A stretch of DNA of 64,000 bases from Histidinibacterium lentulum (GTDB lineage: Bacteria; Pseudomonadota; Alphaproteobacteria; Rhodobacterales; Rhodobacteraceae), in NCBI RefSeq assembly GCF_003789055.1, contig NZ_ML119089.1:124001-188000 (forward strand). The letters are read 5' to 3'. Both the position numbers and the translations under genes were made by a program. Shown here one piece after another: positions 59,201-64,000 of this stretch. Each line of letters starts with the position of its first letter. The stretch's first letter is position 1. The notes under the pieces were generated by a model that was not told the origin of the DNA, did not search any database, and saw only the letters and a program-made list of their open reading frames with translations.

Positions 59201-60541
59201 TCATTTCGCAGGCGCTGACGTTGCGGAAAGGATCGAGGGCTCGCGCCGGGCGCCGCAGTCGGTCCGGGGACAGATGCGGCAGGCCACGCCCACGGGCCGC
59301 GGCGGAGAAGCGCCCCGTTCCGCGGGAGTGGCGGCGCGGAAGATCATCGTCGCCTCCTGCACCAGCGGCGTGCCGTAGTCGGGCGCGATCTTCGGCAGGG
59401 CGACGGCATGGGCCAGAAGCGGCGTGTCATGCGCGCCGGGCAGGATCACGCAGGCCCGGATCGGACGGCCCGGCTGGCCCAGCGCCTCGAACAGCGGCCA
59501 GAACGGACAGGAGCCGCCGGCGCGCGGCAGGTCGATCCCGGCAAGCGGCTGCATGGCGGAGACGACGCCGGCGCTGTCGCAGATCGCGAGTCCGGTGACC
59601 GGATGGCCGTCTTCGGGGGGCAGGGCGGCGAGCCTGCGCATCACCCGGTCGAGGGGCGCGCCGGTCTGGCGGGCGAGGTCGACGGGATCGTGACGGGCGG
59701 CAGCCGCGAGCGGGCCGAACTCCGCCAGCGGCAGAGCCTCGGCATCCTCGGCGTAGCGCAGGAGCCGCGCACGGGCGAGGGCGCGGCCTCCGTCGGAGAC
59801 CAGCGTCTCGGCCTCCGCCACGAGGCGGTCGACGGCGGCCTGCCCTTCCCGTTCCAGGGCGGGGACCGGCCCGCCGCCCGCATCGGCGAAAAGCGCGTCG
59901 GCCTCCTCGGTCGCGGAGAGCGGCACAGCGCGCTCGCCGCTGGTCGCGTCGAGATAGGAGACGAGGGCCTTGCTGCTTTCGGCGAGCCGCTGCGCGTCAT
60001 CGAAGATGTTCTGGTGAAAGCGCCGCTGCCAGTCGGCGTCGATCTCTTCCTCGCCGGTCAGGATCGCCGAGGTCGAGCGGATCGAGGTCACCGCCGAGAT
60101 CACCTCGTGCAGCGCCTCGGCCAGTTGCGGGTCGTGGGCGAGACGGTCCGACAGGCCGCGGAGCCGGTCCTCGAGGGCGGTCATCCGGCGTTCCTGCGTG
60201 ACCACGAGATCGGCCCAGCCCGGGAAGCGACCCGCGAATTCGTCGACCCGGTCGAGTTCGGCGGGCCGGGCCTGGACGGCGCCGGTCTCGGGCCGCGCGG
60301 CAGCGCGCCGCAGGGCCTCGACCTTGGCAGCCTCGGCGCCTTCGGCGAGACTCTGGGGGTCGACGTCGAGGGCGCGGGCGATGTCGCTGAGCAGCCGACC
60401 CGCGATTCTGCGGCGGTTGTGTTCGATGAGGTTGAGATAGGACGGAGAGATCCCGGCCATCCGCGCCAGATCGGACTGCCGCAGCCCCTGCATCAGGCGG
60501 CGCTCGCGGATCCGGCTTCCGGTGAACTGGCGTGCGGGCAT
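59201..60541 (-). CDS. XRE family regulator of the ScfR/RamB type (short-chain fatty acyl regulator)
   Basis: A 446-residue DNA-binding protein. An XRE helix-turn-helix lies at about residues 8-65 (LRQSDLARMAGISPSYLNLIEHNRRRI). The rest matches the C-terminal domain of short-chain fatty acyl regulators (RamB-like), which control acetate/propionate metabolism genes. A cysteine cluster near the end (GVACRICPRTDCGAR) could bind metal. Two similar direct repeats lie just upstream of its start. The gene ends 70 bp from the start of the receiver gene, on the same strand. Confidence 0.85.
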   Translation of the reverse strand: MPARQFTGSRIRERRLMQGLRQSDLARMAGISPSYLNLIEHNRRRIAGRLLSDIARALDVDPQSLAEGAEAAKVEALRRAAARPETGAVQARPAELDRVDEFAGRFPGWADLVVTQERRMTALEDRLRGLSDRLAHDPQLAEALHEVISAVTSIRSTSAILTGEEEIDADWQRRFHQNIFDDAQRLAESSKALVSYLDATSGERAVPLSATEEADALFADAGGGPVPALEREGQAAVDRLVAEAETLVSDGGRALARARLLRYAEDAEALPLAEFGPLAAAARHDPVDLARQTGAPLDRVMRRLAALPPEDGHPVTGLAICDSAGVVSAMQPLAGIDLPRAGGSCPFWPLFEALGQPGRPIRACVILPGAHDTPLLAHAVALPKIAPDYGTPLVQEATMIFRAATPAERGASPPRPVGVACRICPRTDCGARREPSILSATSAPAK

Positions 60542-60597
60542 CGGTTTTTCCTTATGCGTGACAGGGGCTTTCTGCGCCTGCGGGAAAAGGCCTTTAC

Positions 60598-60622
60598 ACT
60601 GTATACAACGGTACTGTGTATT
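60598..60622. promoter_or_regulatory. Direct repeats upstream of the XRE/ScfR-type gene
   Basis: ACTGTATACA (60598-60607) and ACTGTGTATT (60613-60622) repeat with a 15-bp offset and are followed by TTTACAAAAAAATATC, the most AT-rich stretch of the region. RamB-type regulators bind short AT-rich repeats at their own promoters; that is the basis for this call. Confidence 0.4.
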
Positions 60623-60767
60623 GCTTTACAAAAAAATATCGCTGTCTGAGGGACTTGTTGCGCGGTTTTCGAAAGCCTGCCGTTATGGCCCTGCGCTGTA
60701 AATCGCGCGGCGCGCACCGGGTAAGAGGAGACCCGTAGCGCGATCTTCGAAAACTGGGAGGATATTC

Positions 60768-62135
60768 ATGTCCAAATCGACCTTCACGCGTCGTGGCGTG
60801 CTCCGCACGGGCGCCGTGGCCGGCGCGGGCCTCGCGCTGCCGACCTACCTGCGCGCGCAGGACTCGGGCTTCACCAACGCCCCCGGCCCCGATTCGGTGA
60901 CTCTGGGCTTCAGCGTGCCGCTGTCCGGCCCCTATGCCGACGAAGGCGCCGACGAGCTGCGCGCGCTCGAGCTCGCCGTCGAACACCTGAACGGCGAGGG
61001 TGACGGCGGGATGCTGCAGACCTTCTCGTCGAAGGCGCTCGATGGCACCGGCATCCTCGGGCGCCGCGTCGAATACGTCAGCGGCGACGACCAGACGAAA
61101 TCCGACGTCGCCCGCGCCACCGCCCGCTCGATGATCGAGAAGGACGGCGCCATCATGATCACCGGCGGGTCCTCCTCGGGCACCGCGGTGGCCGTGCAGG
61201 CGCTCTGCCAGGAAGTCGGCATCATCTTCATGGCGGGCCTCACCCATGCCAACGACACCACCGGCAAGGACCGCAAGGCCAACGGCTTCCGCCACTTCTT
61301 CAACTCCTATATGTCGGGCGCGGCGCTCGCCCCGATCCTCGCGAGCCAGTACGGCACGGACCGCAGGGCCTATCACCTGACCGCCGACTACAACTGGGGC
61401 TACACCACCGAGGAGGCGATCCGCGCGTCCACCGAGGCGATGGGCTGGGAGACCGTGAACTCGGTGCTCACCCCGCTGACGCAGACCGACTTCTCGTCCT
61501 ACATCGCGCCGGTGCTGAACTCGGGCGCCGACGTGCTGGTGCTGAACCACTATGGCGGCAACATGGTGAACAGCCTCACCAACGCCGTGCAGTTCGGCCT
61601 GCGGGAGGCCTCGGCCAACGGCAAGCAGTTCGAGATCGTGGTGCCGCTCTATTCGGAGCTCATGGCGCGCGGCGCCGGCCCGAACATCAAGGGCATCCTC
61701 GGCAGCCAGAACTGGGACTGGAAACTGGAGAACGAGCTCGGCGCCAAGTACTCGGGCACCAACGCCTTCGTCCAGTCCTTCGGCACGAAATACGGCTTCC
61801 CGCCGTCCCAGGCGGCGCATACCTGCTACGTGCAGACGCTGCTCTATGCCGACGCCGTGACCCGGGCGGGCTCCTTCGCGCCCTGCGCGGTCGTCGAGGC
61901 GCTCAAGGACTTCGAGTTCGACGGTCTCGGGAACGGCCCGACGCTCTATCGCGGCGACGATCACCAGTGCTTCAAGGACGTGGTCGTGGTGCGCGGCAAG
62001 GAGAACCCGGAGAACGAGTTCGACCTCGTGGAGATCGTCGAGGTCACGCCGGTCGACCAGGTCACCTATCCGCCGGACCACCCGCAGTTCGGCGGCGCCG
62101 AGGCGACCCTCGGCACCTGCAACAACGGCGCCTGA
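60768..62135 (+). CDS. ABC transporter substrate-binding protein, branched-chain amino acid/urea type
   Basis: A 455-residue binding protein exported by a twin-arginine-like leader (TRRGVLRTGAVAGAGLALPTYLRAQ). The mature fold is Peripla_BP type I (LivJ/UrtA-like): VTLGFSVPLSGPYADEGADELRALELAVEHLN, then ITGGSSSGTAVAVQALCQEVGIIFMAG. First gene of a liv-type operon; the permease genes livH and livM follow. Ligand could be an amino acid, amide or aromatic acid. GGGAGGATATTC precedes the start. Confidence 0.92.
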   Translation: MSKSTFTRRGVLRTGAVAGAGLALPTYLRAQDSGFTNAPGPDSVTLGFSVPLSGPYADEGADELRALELAVEHLNGEGDGGMLQTFSSKALDGTGILGRRVEYVSGDDQTKSDVARATARSMIEKDGAIMITGGSSSGTAVAVQALCQEVGIIFMAGLTHANDTTGKDRKANGFRHFFNSYMSGAALAPILASQYGTDRRAYHLTADYNWGYTTEEAIRASTEAMGWETVNSVLTPLTQTDFSSYIAPVLNSGADVLVLNHYGGNMVNSLTNAVQFGLREASANGKQFEIVVPLYSELMARGAGPNIKGILGSQNWDWKLENELGAKYSGTNAFVQSFGTKYGFPPSQAAHTCYVQTLLYADAVTRAGSFAPCAVVEALKDFEFDGLGNGPTLYRGDDHQCFKDVVVVRGKENPENEFDLVEIVEVTPVDQVTYPPDHPQFGGAEATLGTCNNGA

Positions 62136-62184
62136 CCGGAGCCGGGCGGCGCCTCGCGCCGCCCCTTCCGGTCTCCGCTGGCCT

Positions 62185-62208
62185 TAGGCCGGGCTGAAGC
62201 CCGGCCTA
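62185..62208. repeat. Perfect hairpin between binding-protein and livH genes
   Basis: TAGGCCGGGCT and AGCCCGGCCTA form an 11-bp stem around GA. It lies 49 nt after the binding-protein stop and likely limits transcription into livH or stabilises the upstream mRNA. Similar TAGGCCGGGCT elements are, in my recollection, common in this bacterial group. Confidence 0.55.
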
Positions 62209-62256
62209 CCCATCGGCTTATCCGATCGTTCGTTCATTCCGGCACGAGAGGCCCCC

Positions 62257-63288
62257 ATGGATCAGATCATCGTTCAAATCCTCAACGGGCTCGACAAGGG
62301 CTCCGCCTATGCCCTGATCGCCCTCGGTCTGACGCTGATCTTTGGCACCCTGGGCGTCGTCAACTTCGCCCATGGCGCGCTGTTCATGCTTGGCGCCTTC
62401 TGCGCCGTCATCTTCAACCGCCTGCTGTCGCTCAGCCACAAGGTCGTGGACGAAAGCCGGACCGACTTTCTCGGCAACCCGATGCAGGTCGACGTGCCGT
62501 ATGTCCACGAATGGTTCGGGCAGGCGGCGGGCGACGCGCTCATCAACTGGTCGGTACCGCTCTCGATCCTCTTCGCGATCCCGGTGATGCTGCTCGTGGG
62601 CGTGATCATGGAGCGCGGCCTGATCAAGCATTTCTACAAGCGACCCCACGCGGACCAGATCCTGGTGACCTTCGGTCTCGCCATCGTGCTGCAGGAGATC
62701 ATCAAGTACTTCTTCGGTGCGAACCCGATCCAGACCCCGGCGCCCGACGCCTTCCGCGGCAGCCTCGACTTCGGCGTCTGGCTGGGCTTCGACCCGCTGA
62801 CGATCATGTATCCCTACTGGCGGCTCGTGTACTTCTTCTTCGCGGCGATCATCATCGCCGGGGTCTTTGCCTTCCTGCAGTTCACCACCTTCGGCATGGT
62901 GGTCCGCGCCGGCATGGCCGACCGCGAGACCGTGGGGCTGCTGGGCATCGACATCGACAAGCGCTTCACCTTCATGTTCGGCCTCGCCGCGGCGGTGGCC
63001 GGTATCGCCGGGGTGATGTACGCGCCCATCGTGGCGCCCAACTACCACATGGGGATGGATTTCCTCGTGCTCAGCTTCGTGGTGGTGGTCGTGGGCGGCA
63101 TGGGCTCGCTTCCGGGCGCCGTGGCGGCGGGGTTCCTTCTGGGCATCCTCGAGAGCTTCGCCTCGATGCCCGCGGTCACCCAGTTCCTGCCCGGCATCAA
63201 CCAGATCATCATCTACCTTGTCGCCATCATCGTTCTGCTGACCCGTCCCCGTGGCCTCATGGGCCGCAAGGGCGTGATGGAGGAGTAA
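62257..63288 (+). CDS. livH: Branched-chain amino acid-type ABC transporter permease LivH
   Basis: A 343-residue inner membrane permease. It starts MDQIIVQILNGLDKGSAYALIALGLTLIFGTLGVVNFAHGALFMLGAF, the LivH signature, and ends with a helix pair (INQIIIYLVAIIVLLTRPRGLMG). The central loop between helices 2 and 3 (about 60-90, KVVDESRTDFLGNPMQVDVPYVHEW) is longer than in E. coli LivH. livM begins 3 nt after its stop. Confidence 0.94.
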   Translation: MDQIIVQILNGLDKGSAYALIALGLTLIFGTLGVVNFAHGALFMLGAFCAVIFNRLLSLSHKVVDESRTDFLGNPMQVDVPYVHEWFGQAAGDALINWSVPLSILFAIPVMLLVGVIMERGLIKHFYKRPHADQILVTFGLAIVLQEIIKYFFGANPIQTPAPDAFRGSLDFGVWLGFDPLTIMYPYWRLVYFFFAAIIIAGVFAFLQFTTFGMVVRAGMADRETVGLLGIDIDKRFTFMFGLAAAVAGIAGVMYAPIVAPNYHMGMDFLVLSFVVVVVGGMGSLPGAVAAGFLLGILESFASMPAVTQFLPGINQIIIYLVAIIVLLTRPRGLMGRKGVMEE

Positions 63289-63291
63289 TCC

Positions 63292-64000
63292 ATGACCGAT
63301 CAGACCACTCAGACCGGCGCCATCGCCCCCCAGGCGGACCGCTCCCGCGCCGCGTCTGGCGGCTTCCTGGGGCTCGGCTTCAGGGACTTCCGGCTGCTCA
63401 TGATCGTCGTGGCGCTGACGCTGCTGGCGCCCTTCCTGCTGAACCCCTTCCCCGAAGGCTCCGCCATGGCCCAGTTCAACGCGGGCTATCCGGACCTGAT
63501 GCAGCGGTTCGTGATCTTCGGGATCTTCGCCATCGGGTTCAACATCCTCTTCGGGCTCACGGGCTACCTCTCGTTCGGCCACGCGGCCTTCCTCGGGGTG
63601 GGCTCCTACGCCGCGATCTGGATGATGAAGCTGGTGACCACGAACATCATCCCCGGCATCATCGCCTCGATCATCTTCGCCGCCCTCTTCGCGGTGGTGG
63701 TGGGCTTCATCTCGCTCAGGCGGTCGGGCATCTACTTCTCGATCCTGACGCTGGCCTTCGCGCAGATGTCCTATGCCCTGGCCTATTCGGTGCTGACGCC
63801 GATCACCGGCGGCGAGACCGGGCTGCAGATCAAGTCCACGGACCGGCCCTTCCTCGACAACCTCGAGCCGGGCCAGATCGGCCGCGCCAACCTCTTCGGC
63901 ATCGACATGCGGGCCAGCCAGATCCTGGAGGTCGGCGGCTGGCAGTTCACCTTCAACGTCGGCTACTATGTCTGCGCCGTGGTGATGATCCTCGCCTTCT
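63292..64000 (+). CDS. livM: Branched-chain amino acid-type ABC transporter permease LivM (partial, runs off window)
   Basis: The first 236 codons are inside the window; no stop is reached. After a polar head (to about residue 33) come LivM landmarks: [32 protein letters not shown] and [30 protein letters not shown] precedes the ATG. Ordering after LivH matches the standard operon. Confidence 0.93.
   Translation, partial: MTDQTTQTGAIAPQADRSRAASGGFLGLGFRDFRLLMIVVALTLLAPFLLNPFPEGSAMAQFNAGYPDLMQRFVIFGIFAIGFNILFGLTGYLSFGHAAFLGVGSYAAIWMMKLVTTNIIPGIIASIIFAALFAVVVGFISLRRSGIYFSILTLAFAQMSYALAYSVLTPITGGETGLQIKSTDRPFLDNLEPGQIGRANLFGIDMRASQILEVGGWQFTFNVGYYVCAVVMILAF

Overview
The window looks like chromosomal DNA from a high-GC alphaproteobacterium of the order Rhodobacterales (Rhodobacteraceae). 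The evidence is the very high G+C, the frequent ATGA/GTGA gene overlaps, and a gene complement typical of the group: a TakP-like TRAP transporter, DUF2852 and DUF1194 proteins, a phaZ-phaC-phaP-phaR cluster, a SqrR/BigR-like sulfide regulator, and hairpin repeats of a kind common in these genomes. I cannot name a genus. There is no sign of prophage, insertion sequence, CRISPR array or plasmid functions; almost all of it is core or near-core chromosome with short accessory insertions.

Layout, left to right. 0-2.6 kb: an ECF42-type sigma factor coupled to two DGPF/YCII proteins, with two matching candidate promoters, then tRNA-Ser(TGA). 2.7-9.5 kb: SPOR lipoprotein, D,D-carboxypeptidase, thymidylate kinase, YbaK, a DUF2852 membrane protein whose promoter sits between two matching palindromes, RDD protein, Bpt aminoacyltransferase and an MFS transporter. 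9.5-16.5 kb: a tripartite TRAP transporter divergent from a Cache-domain histidine kinase and NarL-type regulator. 16.6-18.8 kb: a calcium-binding RTX repeat protein. 19.1-21.7 kb: ilvBN behind a leader-peptide attenuator. 21.7-27.5 kb: EF-hand protein, nucleoside hydrolase, GNAT, SelO, glutaryl-CoA dehydrogenase and two uncharacterised proteins. 27.6-31 kb: pyrC, pyrE, dnaB. 31-35 kb: a poorly characterised envelope cluster (DUF1194 VWA protein, four-helix membrane protein, periplasmic ClpP-fold protein, receiver lacking its phospho-acceptor). 35-38.5 kb: alr with an MlaE/MlaF ABC pair and two small membrane proteins. 38.5-41.3 kb: LysR regulator and class III aminotransferase. 41.5-46 kb: polyhydroxyalkanoate cluster with two PhaR-type operators. 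46-48.9 kb: VOC protein, Lrp/AsnC plus LysE exporter, and a photolyase-like protein with reversed domain order. 49-52.4 kb: clpP, clpX and a crotonase/FadB-like protein without a Rossmann domain. 52.5-54.5 kb: a sulfide-response module. 54.5-60.5 kb: an orphan FliM/FliN-like protein downstream of a symporter-kinase, small membrane protein and stand-alone receiver, then an XRE/ScfR-type regulator. 60.7-64 kb: start of a branched-chain amino acid-type ABC transporter, cut by the window edge.

The main functional themes are carbon-source uptake with dedicated sensing (TRAP plus two-component system, symporter-kinase, Liv-type ABC), acyl-CoA and PHB storage metabolism, pyrimidine and branched-chain amino acid synthesis, and envelope maintenance. 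The observations most worth following up are the circularly permuted photolyase-like protein, the FliM-like protein in an apparent operon with a CheY-like receiver, the attenuator of ilvBN, the ECF42 promoter pair, the paired operators of the DUF2852 gene, and the degenerate FadB-like protein.
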